Positions 39,505 through 49,022 are shown, counted from the stretch's first letter. The stretch is 64,000 bases of DNA from Kutzneria sp. 744 (GCF_000568255.1 NZ_KK037166.1:10849897-10913896); one strand, 5' to 3'. The notes: generated from the sequence alone by a model not told the origin. Numbers and translations: made by a program.

Positions 39505-42363
39505 ATGAGACGAGCGCTGGGCAGGGGGCTGGTGGCGGCCCTGCTGGTGAGCCTGGTGGCTGCCACGGGGGCGATGCCGGGGCAGGCGGAGCCGGCCGGC
39601 GGCGAGCGGGGGCTACAGACGCTGGGCGGCCAAGGGTGGCAGGTGCAGAGCAGCGCCCAGGCGACGCAGCCGGGGGCGGAGGTGTCGAAGCCGGGCTTCG
39701 ACACCAGGACCTGGCTGAAGGTGCGGCCGGACGACGGGGGAGCACCGGGTACGGAGATCACGGCGCTGCTGCAGAACGGGAAGTGCCCGGACGTCTACTT
39801 CTCGGACAACATGCGCAAGTGCTTCGGGTACACGACGGACAACGCGGGCCCGGTGACGATCCCGCCGTTCGACGTGCCGTGGTGGTTCCGCACGGATTTC
39901 ACGCCGGACGGCAGCGGCGACACGAGGCAGCTGATCGTGAACGGCGTGATCGGCAAGGCGGACGTGTGGGTGAACGGGCAACAGGTGGCGATCAGCAGCA
40001 CGGTCACGGGCGCCTACACGAAGTTCACATTTGACGTTTCCAAGCTCACCACGAAGGGCCGCAACACGGTGGCCCTGAAGCTCTACCCGAACGACCCGGG
40101 CGCGATGTTCACGGTCTCGGACATCGACTGGAACCAGGTCCCGCCGGACAACAACACGGGCATCCACTTCCCGGTCCAGCTGAAGGTCTCGGGCGCCCTG
40201 AACAACGGCAACGCCAGGGTGCTGCAGGACAACACGAAGGACATGAGCCGCTCGACCCTGACGGCGAAGACGGACGTCACCAACAACGGCGACCGCACGG
40301 TCACGACGGTGGCCAAGGCGACGGTGACGGACCCGAACGGCCGCCGCGACACGGTGCAGCAGACGGTGACGGTCCAACCGCACAGCACTCAGACGGTGAC
40401 GTTCCGGCCGATCGTGATCGACCACCCGAAGGTGTGGTGGCCGTACTACCTGGGCGACCAGCCGCTGTACACGCTGACCACGGAGGTCCAGGGCAGCGGC
40501 ACGAGCGAGCAGTTCGGCATCCGCACGGTGACGACGGGCCTGATCAGCCCCTCGCCGGCGGCGCCGCAGGGCGTGCGGCAGTACTCCATCAACGGCAAGC
40601 CGCTGGTGATCCGCGGCGCGGGCTTCGCGGAGGACCTGTTCCTGCGCTACGACTCGGCCGACATCGCCAAGCAGATCCGGCTGCTCAAGAACATGGGCAT
40701 CAACCTGGTCCGCGTCGAGGGCCACTTCCTTCCTGACGACTTCTACCAGCAGATGGACCGTGCCGGCATCATGGTCAACGCGGGCTGGTCCTGCTGCGAC
40801 CACTGGGAGCTGCCCGGCAACGAGAAGGGCGTCACGGATGAGGACTTCAAGATCATCCAGAACAGCGCCCAGTCGGTCGGCGAGCGGCTGCGCGACCACC
40901 CGAGCGTGATCACGTTCAACTGGAGCGACAACCAGCCGACGCCCCGCCAGGAGGCGGTCTCGCTGCAGGGCTTCAAGGACGCGGACTTCACGCAGCCGGT
41001 TGTGGCCTCGGCGGAGTACAAGGCCAGCCCGAAGCTGGGCCAGGCCGGCGAGAAGGAGGGGCCGTACGACTACGTGTCCCCGAGCTACTGGTACGACACC
41101 ACGCACTTCGACCCGACCGACGACTCCCGCACCAACGTGGGCGGCTCCTGGGGCTTCGACAGCGAGCAGAGCGCGGGCGACACGGTGCCGACGCGGGACT
41201 CGCTCAACCGCTTTATGAGCGCGGACGAGCAGGCCAAGCTCTGGCAGGATCCGGCCTACAACCAGTACCACCTGAACTTCGAGGCCGACCACGGCGGCTA
41301 CGCCTTCGGCACGCTGTTCACGTTCGACACGGCCCTGCAGAACCGCTACGGCCAGTGGAACAGCCTCGACCAGTACGTGCAGCAGGCGCAGGTGCAGAAC
41401 TACGAGAACACCCGCTCGCAGTTCGAGGCGTTCATCGACCACTCGACCAACCAGCCGACGCCGGCCACCGGCACGATCTACTGGCAGGGCAACAAGGGGT
41501 GGCCGAGTCTGCTGTGGACGTTGTACAACAACGACGGCGACCAGGCCGGCAGCTTCTTCGGCGCGAAGAAGGCCAACGAGCCGCTGCACGTCCTGTACGG
41601 CTACGACGACGGCGGCGTCACGATCGACAACCTGGGCGCCGACAAGCAGGACGGCCTGACCGTCGAGTCGAAGGTGTACGACACCGACGGCAACGTGCTG
41701 GACAGCCAGCGCACGGCCCCGACCTCCCTGGCCAGCCAGCAGGTCAGCACCGACGTGCTCAAGCCGAAGACGCCGGCGGTCACCACGCCGCCGGCCAAGG
41801 CGCAGACGTACTTCGTGGAGCTGTTGCTGCGCAAGGGAAACCAAGTCGTTGACCGTAACGTGTACTGGCTGTCCACGCAGCAGGACGTCGTCGACTGGCC
41901 GGCCAGCTACGGCAACCCGCAGGCGACCATGACCCAGTACGGCAACCTCAAGGGCTTGCAGAACCTCCAGCAGGCCAAGGTGTCCGCGGTGGCGGCCTCG
42001 CAGAGGCAGCGGGATGGCAAGCAGGCGACCAAGGTGACGGTCACCAACACCTCGAAGCAGCCGATCGTCGGCTTCTTCCTGCGGGCGGACATCCGGCGCG
42101 GCAACGCGGACGGCTCCGAGAAGCCCGGCGACAACCAGGTGACCTCGGGCGTGTGGAGCGACAACGACGTCACGCTGTGGCCGGGGGAGTCGCAGACCCT
42201 CACGGTCACCTACGACGCGGCCGATCTGCGCGGCGCGACGCCGGTGGTCAGCCTTCAGGGCTGGAACCTGCCGAAGTTCGACGTGAAGGCCGGCAGCGAC
42301 CTGGTGTCCTGCGCTGCGCAGGAGGCGGCTGTGGCCGCGCACAACATCCTGCACGTGGGGTGA
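39505..42363 (+). CDS. Secreted GH2 exo-beta-D-glucosaminidase-like enzyme
   Basis: A 952-residue exported glycosidase. Residues 1-32 form a signal peptide (LVAALLVSLVAATGAMPGQA). A GH2 sugar-binding domain (~70-225, GKADVWVNGQQV), an immunoglobulin-like domain (~230-345), and a TIM barrel (~360-650) follow, with C-terminal beta-domains to the end. In the CsxA exo-chitosanase family the acid/base Asp and nucleophile Glu lie at ~469 and ~541. Here D475 in NWSDNQPTP and E554 in WGFDSEQSAGD correspond, and YVSPSYWYD and PTRDSLNRFM match too. It probably removes GlcN (or another beta-linked sugar) from chitosan oligomers outside the cell. Substrate is inferred. Confidence 0.85.
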   Translation: MRRALGRGLVAALLVSLVAATGAMPGQAEPAGGERGLQTLGGQGWQVQSSAQATQPGAEVSKPGFDTRTWLKVRPDDGGAPGTEITALLQNGKCPDVYFSDNMRKCFGYTTDNAGPVTIPPFDVPWWFRTDFTPDGSGDTRQLIVNGVIGKADVWVNGQQVAISSTVTGAYTKFTFDVSKLTTKGRNTVALKLYPNDPGAMFTVSDIDWNQVPPDNNTGIHFPVQLKVSGALNNGNARVLQDNTKDMSRSTLTAKTDVTNNGDRTVTTVAKATVTDPNGRRDTVQQTVTVQPHSTQTVTFRPIVIDHPKVWWPYYLGDQPLYTLTTEVQGSGTSEQFGIRTVTTGLISPSPAAPQGVRQYSINGKPLVIRGAGFAEDLFLRYDSADIAKQIRLLKNMGINLVRVEGHFLPDDFYQQMDRAGIMVNAGWSCCDHWELPGNEKGVTDEDFKIIQNSAQSVGERLRDHPSVITFNWSDNQPTPRQEAVSLQGFKDADFTQPVVASAEYKASPKLGQAGEKEGPYDYVSPSYWYDTTHFDPTDDSRTNVGGSWGFDSEQSAGDTVPTRDSLNRFMSADEQAKLWQDPAYNQYHLNFEADHGGYAFGTLFTFDTALQNRYGQWNSLDQYVQQAQVQNYENTRSQFEAFIDHSTNQPTPATGTIYWQGNKGWPSLLWTLYNNDGDQAGSFFGAKKANEPLHVLYGYDDGGVTIDNLGADKQDGLTVESKVYDTDGNVLDSQRTAPTSLASQQVSTDVLKPKTPAVTTPPAKAQTYFVELLLRKGNQVVDRNVYWLSTQQDVVDWPASYGNPQATMTQYGNLKGLQNLQQAKVSAVAASQRQRDGKQATKVTVTNTSKQPIVGFFLRADIRRGNADGSEKPGDNQVTSGVWSDNDVTLWPGESQTLTVTYDAADLRGATPVVSLQGWNLPKFDVKAGSDLVSCAAQEAAVAAHNILHVG

Positions 42364-42379
42364 TCGACCGGTAACACAG

Positions 42380-42412
42380 CGGCGCCGCCGGACCTCCCGG
42401 CGGCGCCGTTTT
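42380..42412 (+). terminator. Intrinsic terminator after the GH2 gene
   Basis: A 12-bp GC stem (CGGCGCCGCCGG at 42380-42391 with its complement at 42397-42408), loop ACCTC, followed by TTTTC. It lies 17 bases after the GH2 stop. Confidence 0.85.
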
Positions 42413-42720
42413 CAGTTGTGGCCGATCACGCCGGTCTCGGTCAGCGGCGGATCCCAGGCCAGGGCACTGGGCGATCCACACCTCGGCGCTGTTCTGCTCG
42501 TCCTGCGCCTGCTGCTTGTCGTCGGCGATCGCCTTGTCCGGGCGTCGTTGGCAGTGGTGACGGCGGTATCGGCGTCCTCGCCGGTGTGTGGGCCCCTTCT
42601 GTGTTGAGTGGCTGCGGCTCCGCAGCCCGCTGCGATTTTGTCGTCCACCTGGTAGGCGGTCCCAGTCACGGTGGTGCGGCTGTGTCGCGGCTCCGTGGCG
42701 TCCGTCAGCGTCCAGTCGGT

Positions 42721-42736
42721 CTGGGAGCGCTTCCAG
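42721..42736. promoter_or_regulatory. LacI-family operator, distal
   Basis: CTGGGAGCGCTTCCAG is a near-palindrome with the GAGCGCTC-like core of CebR/LacI-type operators. It lies 100 bases before the binding-protein start and upstream of a -35-like TTGACC. Confidence 0.75.
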
Positions 42737-42805
42737 AAACTCGGTCACGAGATGGTGTCGACCTGTTGACCTGATGACCACAGGCCGACAAACTCGCCCG
42801 CAGCG

Positions 42806-42823
42806 TCTGGAAGCGCTTCCAGA
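42806..42823. promoter_or_regulatory. LacI-family operator, proximal, perfect palindrome
   Basis: TCTGGAAGCGCTTCCAGA is a perfect 18-bp palindrome lying 14 bases before the binding-protein ATG. Repressor bound here would block transcription start or passage. The likely ligand is the LacI protein encoded at 47242, with a disaccharide from the substrate as inducer. Confidence 0.85.
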
Positions 42824-42837
42824 ATGGAGCGGAGCAC

Positions 42838-44109
42838 ATGCGTCAGAGACTTCTCGCGACCGCCATCGCGACGGCCGTGGTGGCCGGCCTGGTCACCGCC
42901 TGCGGGGCCGGCGACGCGGCGGACAGCAAGATCCACTTAACCATCGCCACCTTCGGCGAGTTCGGCTACGAGGACCTGCTCAAGCAGTATCAGACCGAGC
43001 ATCCGAACATCGTGGTCACTCAGCACAAGGTCGGCCAGGCCGCGCCGCACCACAAGGAGCTGTTCACCAAGCTCGCGGCCGGTTCCGGGCTAGACGACGT
43101 CGAGGCCATCGAGGAGGGCTACCGAGCCCAGGTGATGGCCAAGGCCGACAAGTTCAACGACCTGAGCAAGATCGGCCCGGCCGACGCCGGCCCGGACCGC
43201 TGGCTGCCCTGGAAGTACGAGGGCGGCAAGTCCAAGGACGGCAAGCTGATCGGGTACGGCACCGACATCGGACCGCTGGCCATGTGCTACCGGACCGATC
43301 TCCTCCAGACGGCCGGCCTGCCCAGCGACCCGGACGGCGTGAAGGCGCTGTTCAGCAGCTGGCAGAGCTACTTCGACGCCGGCAAGACCTACGTGCAGAA
43401 GACCGGCAAGCCCTGGTTCGACACCTCGACCCAGATCTTCAACGCCATGCACAACCAGCACGACGTCGGCTACTACGACCAGAACGACAACCTGGTGGTG
43501 GCCACCAACCCGGACATCAAGAAGGACTGGGACGCGGTCACGCAGGCCATCGCCGACAAGGAGTCGGCCAAGCTGGTGTCGTTCGGCAACGAGTGGCAGG
43601 CCGGCTTCAAGACCAGTGCCTTCGCCACGACCGTCTGCCCGGCCTGGATGCTCGGCTCGATCGAGCAGAACTCGGGTCCGGACAACAAGGGCAAGTGGGC
43701 CGTCTCCTCGGCCTTCCCCGACGGCGGCGGCAACTGGGGCGGCTCGTACCTCACGGTCCCGTTGCAGAGCAAGCACCCCAAGGAAGCCGCCGAGCTCGCG
43801 GCCTGGCTGACCGCGCCGCAGCAGCAGATCAAGGCGTTCGTGGCCAAGGGCCCGTTCCCCAGCCAGGTGCAGGCCCTGCAGTCGCCGGAGCTGCTCAACA
43901 CCACCAACGCCTACTTCGCCGACCCGAAGACCGGTGCGCTGTACGCGGACCTGGCCAAGAAGCTGACGAAGGCCCAGTACAAGGGTCCCGCGGACGGTCA
44001 GATCCAGGACGACGTGTTCGCCCCGGCACTGCAGGCGGTGGAACAGGGCAAGTCGGCCGCCGACGGCTGGCAGCAAGCAGTCGCCGGCGCACAGAAGGCA
44101 GCGAAGTGA
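42838..44109 (+). CDS. Sugar ABC transporter substrate-binding lipoprotein
   Basis: A 423-residue extracellular solute-binding protein (family 1, CebE-like). The signal peptide ends in a lipobox (VVAGLVTACGAG), with the modified Cys at residue 22. The mature part has the usual two-lobe pattern: IATFGEFGYEDLLKQY, then DVEAIEEGYRAQV, and later GNWGGSYLTVP and AAELAAWLTAP. It is the first gene of a five-gene cluster and lies just behind a perfect LacI operator. The cluster contains a GH1 beta-glucosidase, which points to cellobiose or another beta-glucoside as ligand; this is inference. Confidence 0.92.
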   Translation: MRQRLLATAIATAVVAGLVTACGAGDAADSKIHLTIATFGEFGYEDLLKQYQTEHPNIVVTQHKVGQAAPHHKELFTKLAAGSGLDDVEAIEEGYRAQVMAKADKFNDLSKIGPADAGPDRWLPWKYEGGKSKDGKLIGYGTDIGPLAMCYRTDLLQTAGLPSDPDGVKALFSSWQSYFDAGKTYVQKTGKPWFDTSTQIFNAMHNQHDVGYYDQNDNLVVATNPDIKKDWDAVTQAIADKESAKLVSFGNEWQAGFKTSAFATTVCPAWMLGSIEQNSGPDNKGKWAVSSAFPDGGGNWGGSYLTVPLQSKHPKEAAELAAWLTAPQQQIKAFVAKGPFPSQVQALQSPELLNTTNAYFADPKTGALYADLAKKLTKAQYKGPADGQIQDDVFAPALQAVEQGKSAADGWQQAVAGAQKAAK

Positions 44110-45062
44110 CGCTGACCCGACTGCCCGCGCGACGACCGGAGGCCACCGCTCCGGTCGTCGCGCGGCGGGACCGCCTGGACAAGCTGGATCTCAAGGTCTC
44201 GCCGTACCTCTACGTCGCGCCGTTCTTCGCGGTGTTCGCGCTGGTCGGCATGTTTCCGTTGCTGTACACGGCATACGTGTCACTGTTCGACTGGCGGCTC
44301 GGCGATGACACGGCGAAGTTCGTCGGCGTCGGCAACTACACCGAGCTCCTGGCCGACCCGCAGTTCTGGAACGCGCTGGTGAACACGATCAGCATCTTCC
44401 TGCTCTCCAGCGTGCCGCAGGTGATCGTGGCGATCGCCGTGGCCGTGCTGCTGAACACGAACCTGCGGCTGCGCACGGGATTCCGGATGGGCGTGCTGGT
44501 GCCGTACGTGGCCAGCCTCGTCGCGGTCGGCATCATCTTCGGCAACCTGTTCGGCGTCAACTACGGCCTGGTCAACTCGGTGCTCGACTTCGTCGGCATC
44601 GGCAAGATCGACTGGCAGGCCGACCGCCTGGCCAGCCATCTCGCCATCGCCACCATGGTGGACTGGCGCTGGACCGGCTACAACGCGCTGATCGTGCTGG
44701 CGGCGATGCAGGCGATACCACCGGAGCTCAACGAGGCGGCGCTGATCGACGGCGCGGGCCCCTGGCGCCGGTTCACCAGCATCACACTGCCGATGCTGCG
44801 ACCGACCGTCATCTTCGTGGTGATCACGTCCACCATCGGCGGCCTGCAGATCTTCACCGAGCCCAAGCTGTTCAGCGCGATGCCCGGCTCGGACACCGGC
44901 GGCTCGACCAACCAGTTCCAGACCGTGACCCTCTACCTGTACCAGTCGGCGTTCGACAACCAGCAGCTCGGTTACGCCAGCGCCATCGCCTGGATGCTGT
45001 TCCTGGTGATCGTGTTGGCGGCGATCGGCAACTACTTCATCACGAGGAGGCTGAGCCGATGA
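44106..45062 (+). CDS. Sugar ABC transporter permease 1
   Basis: A 318-residue inner-membrane permease (MalF/CebF type) with six predicted helices. It starts at GTG 44106, overlapping the binding-protein stop by GTGA; a much longer frame from 42588 is spurious. The EAA loop that contacts the ATPase is ELNEAALIDGAGPWRRFTSI, followed by LPMLRPT. It pairs with the next gene. No ATPase gene is present in the cluster, so the pair probably uses a shared MsiK-type ATPase encoded elsewhere. Confidence 0.92.
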   Translation: MTLTRLPARRPEATAPVVARRDRLDKLDLKVSPYLYVAPFFAVFALVGMFPLLYTAYVSLFDWRLGDDTAKFVGVGNYTELLADPQFWNALVNTISIFLLSSVPQVIVAIAVAVLLNTNLRLRTGFRMGVLVPYVASLVAVGIIFGNLFGVNYGLVNSVLDFVGIGKIDWQADRLASHLAIATMVDWRWTGYNALIVLAAMQAIPPELNEAALIDGAGPWRRFTSITLPMLRPTVIFVVITSTIGGLQIFTEPKLFSAMPGSDTGGSTNQFQTVTLYLYQSAFDNQQLGYASAIAWMLFLVIVLAAIGNYFITRRLSR

Positions 45063-45877
45063 CCCGCCGACCGGGATTCCTCGTCTACGGCCTGCTGATC
45101 GCCTTCATCCTCGGCTCGGTCTTCCCGCTGTACTGGTCGTTCCTGGTGCCCAGCCACGGCAACGACATCCTCACCGACAAGGTGCCGCCGCTGCTGCCGG
45201 GCGGCAACTTCCTGAGCAACGCCCAGCAGGTGCTCGACACGATCCCGTTCTGGCACGCCATGGTGAACAGTGTCATCGTCTCCGGTTCGGTGGCGCTGTC
45301 GGTCGTCGTGTTCTCCACGCTGGCCGGTTTCGCCTTCGCCAAGCTGAGGTTCAAGGGCAGCAACGTCCTTTTCGTACTCGTGGTCCTGACGATGGCGGTG
45401 CCCACGCAGCTGGGCATCATCCCGCTCTACATGGCCATGTCCGAGTTCGGCTGGGCCGGTCACCTGCAGGCGGTGATCGTGCCCAACCTGGTCAGCGCGT
45501 TCGGCGTGTTCTGGATGCGCCAGTACCTGGCCGACGCGGTGCCGTCGGAGCTGATCGAAGCGGCCCGGTCCGACGGCTGCTCGATGATCAGGATCTTCTG
45601 GCACGTCGCCGTGCCGGCCGCCCGGCCGGCCGCGGCCATGCTCGGCCTGTTCACGTTCATGCAGTCCTGGAACGACTTCCTGTGGCCGCTGATCGCGCTC
45701 GACCAGAACAACCCGACCATCCAGCTGGCCCTGGAGCAGCTCCAGGCCGGCTACTACGTCAACTACGCGTTGGTGCTGGCCGGCACCACGCTGGCAACGA
45801 TCCCGATCTTCCTGCTGTTTGTCGCGGTGGGCCGTCAGCTCGTCGCCGGCATCATGCAGGGCGCCGTGAAGGGGTAA
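45059..45877 (+). CDS. Sugar ABC transporter permease 2
   Basis: A 272-residue permease (MalG/CebG type) with six helices. ATG 45059 overlaps the preceding stop (ATGA). The EAA motif is SELIEAARSDGCSMIRIFWH, followed by VAVPAARPAAAMLGLF. It forms the second half of the translocation channel. GH1 follows after only two bases, so transport and hydrolysis are on one transcript. Confidence 0.92.
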   Translation: MTRRPGFLVYGLLIAFILGSVFPLYWSFLVPSHGNDILTDKVPPLLPGGNFLSNAQQVLDTIPFWHAMVNSVIVSGSVALSVVVFSTLAGFAFAKLRFKGSNVLFVLVVLTMAVPTQLGIIPLYMAMSEFGWAGHLQAVIVPNLVSAFGVFWMRQYLADAVPSELIEAARSDGCSMIRIFWHVAVPAARPAAAMLGLFTFMQSWNDFLWPLIALDQNNPTIQLALEQLQAGYYVNYALVLAGTTLATIPIFLLFVAVGRQLVAGIMQGAVKG

Positions 45878-45879
45878 CT

Positions 45880-47232
45880 GTGCTTGATTCCGCTGGGGTG
45901 TTCCCGGAAGGATTCCTGTGGGGCGCGGCGACGGCCGCCTACCAGGTGGAGGGCGCGGCGGCCGAGGACGGTCGGTGCGAGTCCATCTGGGACGTCTTCA
46001 GCCGCACACCGGGCCGGACGGTCAACGGAGACACCGGTGACGTGGCGGCGAATCACTACCACCTGCTCGACGTCGACCTGGCGTTGATGACCGAGCTGAA
46101 CCTTGACGCCTACCGGTTTTCCGTGTCGTGGCCTCGAATCATCGACGACGACGGCGCGATCAACCGCAAGGGCATCGACTTCTACGAGCGGCTGGTCGAC
46201 GGCCTGCTCGATCGCGGCATCACGCCGTTCCTCACGCTCTACCACTGGGATCTGCCGCAGCGGCTGGAAGACCGCGGCGGCTGGGCCAATCGCGACACCG
46301 CACAGCACTTCGCCGACTACGCCCAGGTCGTGCACGAGGCGCTCGGCGACCGCGTCCACAACTGGACCACGCTGAACGAGCCCTACTGCGCCTCCCTGCT
46401 CGGATACGGCGCCGGCGTGCACGCCCCCGGCCGCCGCGAGCCGAAAGCCGCGGCTGCGGCCGTGCACCATCTGCTGCTGGCCCATGGCATGGCCCGGTCG
46501 ATCATCCGCGGCGACGTCGGCATCACGCTGAACCTGTACCCGGTCCAACCCGTGAACCCGTACGACGCACAGGACATCGACGCGGCGAGGAGGGTCGACG
46601 GCCTCCAGAACCGGCTCTTCCTCGACCCCGTGCTGCGCGGCGAGTACCCGGCGGACGTGCTGGAGGACCTGGCGCCGCTGGGCTTCGCCGACCACATCCG
46701 CCCCGGCGACCTGAACCTGATCGGCGCCCCGCTCGACACCCTCGGCGTCAACTACTACACCGGCCACCACGTCACCGGCCACGTCGGCGACCGCACGCCG
46801 GAATGGATCGGTTCCGAACACGTGCACAACGTGGGTCGGGGATTGCCGACGACGGCGATGGGCTGGGAGGAATTGCCGGACGGATTGTTCACCGTCCTGA
46901 ACCGCCTGCACGACGAATACCCGCGCCTGCCCATTCACATCACCGAGAACGGCGCGGCCTACGACGACACCGTCGTCGACGGCCGGATAGACGACCACGC
47001 CCGGCGGCGGTATTTCGAGCAACACCTCGGGGCCGTGCGGGACGCCATCGCCGCAGGTGTGGACGTGCGCGGCTACTTCGCCTGGTCCCTGCTGGACAAC
47101 TTCGAGTGGGCGGAGGGTTACGCGAAAAGGTTCGGGATTGCGCATGTCGACTTCGACACCTTCGCCCGCACTCCTAAGCTGAGCGGCAGGTGGTACGCGA
47201 CGGTGGCAAGGGCGAACGCCCTGCCGGAGTAG
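45880..47232 (+). CDS. GH1 beta-glucosidase
   Basis: A 450-residue family-1 glycosidase. It has no signal peptide, so it acts on sugar imported by the adjacent transporter. The acid/base Glu is in NWTTLNEPY and the nucleophile Glu in IHITENGAAY; the N-terminal signature FPEGFLWGAATAAYQVEGA and GYFAWSLLDNFEWAEGY are also clear. GTG 45880 follows the permease stop directly (ribosome site AAGGGG). Length and motifs are those of an active enzyme. It probably splits cellobiose to glucose. Confidence 0.95.
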   Translation: MLDSAGVFPEGFLWGAATAAYQVEGAAAEDGRCESIWDVFSRTPGRTVNGDTGDVAANHYHLLDVDLALMTELNLDAYRFSVSWPRIIDDDGAINRKGIDFYERLVDGLLDRGITPFLTLYHWDLPQRLEDRGGWANRDTAQHFADYAQVVHEALGDRVHNWTTLNEPYCASLLGYGAGVHAPGRREPKAAAAAVHHLLLAHGMARSIIRGDVGITLNLYPVQPVNPYDAQDIDAARRVDGLQNRLFLDPVLRGEYPADVLEDLAPLGFADHIRPGDLNLIGAPLDTLGVNYYTGHHVTGHVGDRTPEWIGSEHVHNVGRGLPTTAMGWEELPDGLFTVLNRLHDEYPRLPIHITENGAAYDDTVVDGRIDDHARRRYFEQHLGAVRDAIAAGVDVRGYFAWSLLDNFEWAEGYAKRFGIAHVDFDTFARTPKLSGRWYATVARANALPE

Positions 47233-47241
47233 GGGTAGAGC

Positions 47242-48258
47242 GTGGCCGAAGACGGCCGGGAAGTCCCGACCCTCGACGAGGTGGCCAGGGTGGCCGGGGT
47301 GTCCCGGTCCACCGCCTCGCGGGTGATCAACGGTCGCACCTATGTCAGCGCCAAGGCCCGCGAGGCGGTGGCGCAGGCCGTGACCAGCCTCGGCTACAGC
47401 CCGAACATGCTGGCCCGGTCGCTGGCGATGAAGCGCACCAACTCGATCGCGCTGGTCGTCTCCGAGCACGGCGACCGCGTGCTCGGGGACCCGTTCTTCG
47501 CCCGGGTGCTGCGCGGCGTGCACGCCGGCCTGGCCGGCAGCGGGCTGCAGCTGGTGCTGCTGATGGCCCAGGACGAGCAGGACCATGGCTCGATGGCCAA
47601 CTACCTGACCTCTGGGCACGTGGACGGGGCGCTGGTGGTCAGCCTGCACGGAGAGGATCCGCTGCCGGCGCAGCTGGTCGCGTCCGGGCTGCCGGTGGTG
47701 TTGTGCGGGCGGCCGCTGGCCAAGGTCGCGGTGCCGTACGTCGACGCCGACAACTTCAACGGCGCCGGGCAGGCCGCGCAGTACCTGATCGACCAGGGCC
47801 GCCGGCACGTGGGCACCATCGCCGGCCCGAGGGACATGGCCGTGGGCATCGACCGGCTCAGCGGCTGGCGGCGCACGCTGTCCATGGCCGGCCGGCCGAC
47901 GGACGCCATCGCGCACGCCGACTTCAGCCTGGAGGGCGGCATGGCGGCGATGGAGCAGCTGCTGACCGCCCATCCCGGGTTGGACGCGGTGTTCGTGGCC
48001 TCGGACCTGATGGCCATCGGGGCGCTGCACGTGCTGCGGGGGCGGGGCATCCGGGTGCCGGAGGACATCGCGGTGGTCGGCTTCGACGACTCGGGGCTGG
48101 CCGCGACCTCCGTGCCGCCGCTGACCACGGTCCGGCAGCCGATAGAGGAACTGGGGCGGACCATGACGTGGCGGCTGCTGGCGCAGTTCGAGGGCGACGT
48201 GGAGTTGCCGCCGTCGGTGCTGCTGCCGACCGAGTTGATCTGCCGCGAGACGGCGTAG
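47242..48258 (+). CDS. LacI-family repressor
   Basis: A 338-residue LacI/GalR regulator. The N-terminal helix-turn-helix and hinge are TLDEVARVAGVSRSTASRVI and YSPNMLARSLA; a periplasmic-binding-like sensor domain follows (~60-338, with VVGFDDSGLAATSVPPLTT). It ends the sugar operon, ten bases after the GH1 gene. It most likely binds the GGAAGCGCTTCC operators at 42721-42736 and 42806-42823. Induction by the imported disaccharide, as for CebR, is inferred. Confidence 0.93.
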   Translation: MAEDGREVPTLDEVARVAGVSRSTASRVINGRTYVSAKAREAVAQAVTSLGYSPNMLARSLAMKRTNSIALVVSEHGDRVLGDPFFARVLRGVHAGLAGSGLQLVLLMAQDEQDHGSMANYLTSGHVDGALVVSLHGEDPLPAQLVASGLPVVLCGRPLAKVAVPYVDADNFNGAGQAAQYLIDQGRRHVGTIAGPRDMAVGIDRLSGWRRTLSMAGRPTDAIAHADFSLEGGMAAMEQLLTAHPGLDAVFVASDLMAIGALHVLRGRGIRVPEDIAVVGFDDSGLAATSVPPLTTVRQPIEELGRTMTWRLLAQFEGDVELPPSVLLPTELICRETA

Positions 48259-48279
48259 CGGAGAGGTACCGTTGCGCCC

Positions 48280-49002
48280 GTGAGCATGCCCGAGGCACTG
48301 GAGCCGGTCGACGAGTCCTTCGACAGCGTGCTGGCGCTCGTCGCGCATCCCGACGATCTGGAGTACGGCACCGCCGCGGCCGTCGCGCGCTGGACCGCCC
48401 AGGGCAAGCGCGTCGTCTACGGCCTGGCCACCAGCGGCGAGGCCGGCATCGACGCCATCGACCCGGAGCGGTGCGGTCCGCTGCGCGAGGCCGAGGAGCG
48501 CGCCGGGGCCGCGATCGTCGGTGTGGACGAGGTGGAGTTCTACGGCTTCCCGGACGGCGTCGTGGAGTACGGCCTGCCGCTGCGCCGGGCCTTCGCCGCG
48601 GCGATCCGCCGGCACAGGCCGGACATCGTGCTGATCACGACCTGGCGCGAGTTCTGGGGGCCGGGCAACCCCAACCAGGCCGACCACATCGCGGTCGGCC
48701 GGGCCGGGCTGGACGCCGCCCGGGACGCCTCGAACCGCTGGGTGTTCCGGGATCTGGGGCTGGAGCCGTGGAAGGCCAAGCACGTTTTTGTCGTCGGCAG
48801 CCCGAATGCGCGGCACGGCGTCGACGTGACGGCGGGCTTCGACCTCGGCGTCGCGTCGCTGGAGGCGCACGGCGAGTACCTGCGGGGACTGGTCGACAAC
48901 CCGATGAGCGACCCGCGCGAGTTCCTGGAGTCGGTCGCGCGGCCGACCGGCAGCCTGCTCGGGGCCAAGTTCGGCCTCTCGGTGGAGGTAATCGACTTGT
49001 AG
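48280..49002 (+). CDS. PIG-L family deacetylase
   Basis: A 240-residue zinc-dependent deacetylase-like protein (LmbE/PIG-L family). The zinc/catalytic motif is LALVAHPDDLEYG, and a further histidine lies in NQADHIAVGRAGLDA. Members remove acetyl groups from N-acetylglucosamine-containing substrates such as GlcNAc-inositol in mycothiol synthesis (MshB) or antibiotic precursors. This one is shorter than MshB, so its substrate is open. GTG 48280 is 21 bases after the LacI stop; ATG 48286 is also possible. Confidence 0.88.
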   Translation: MSMPEALEPVDESFDSVLALVAHPDDLEYGTAAAVARWTAQGKRVVYGLATSGEAGIDAIDPERCGPLREAEERAGAAIVGVDEVEFYGFPDGVVEYGLPLRRAFAAAIRRHRPDIVLITTWREFWGPGNPNQADHIAVGRAGLDAARDASNRWVFRDLGLEPWKAKHVFVVGSPNARHGVDVTAGFDLGVASLEAHGEYLRGLVDNPMSDPREFLESVARPTGSLLGAKFGLSVEVIDL

Positions 49003-49022
49003 CGGCTGGTTAATCTCGCCGC

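Larger units (their letters stand above)
42413..42837. other. Intergenic region with possible degraded gene
   Basis: Apart from the operators noted separately, this region shows on the minus strand a coding-like but frame-shifting stretch at ~42418-42560. One frame has DDKQQAQDEQNSAEVWIAQ; another ends WDPPLTETGVIGHN. It may be a decayed small gene. A -35-like TTGACC lies at 42766-42771. No intact gene is visible. Confidence 0.3.

Noticed and set aside
39613-42354. 913-codon minus-strand frame opposite the GH2 gene
   Set aside because: Same reason: low-complexity Arg/Val/His translation and no start site, opposite a well-recognised enzyme.
42588-44105. Long N-terminal extension of permease 1
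   Set aside because: It overlaps the binding-protein gene in another frame. GTG 44106 with a 4-bp overlap is the normal start.
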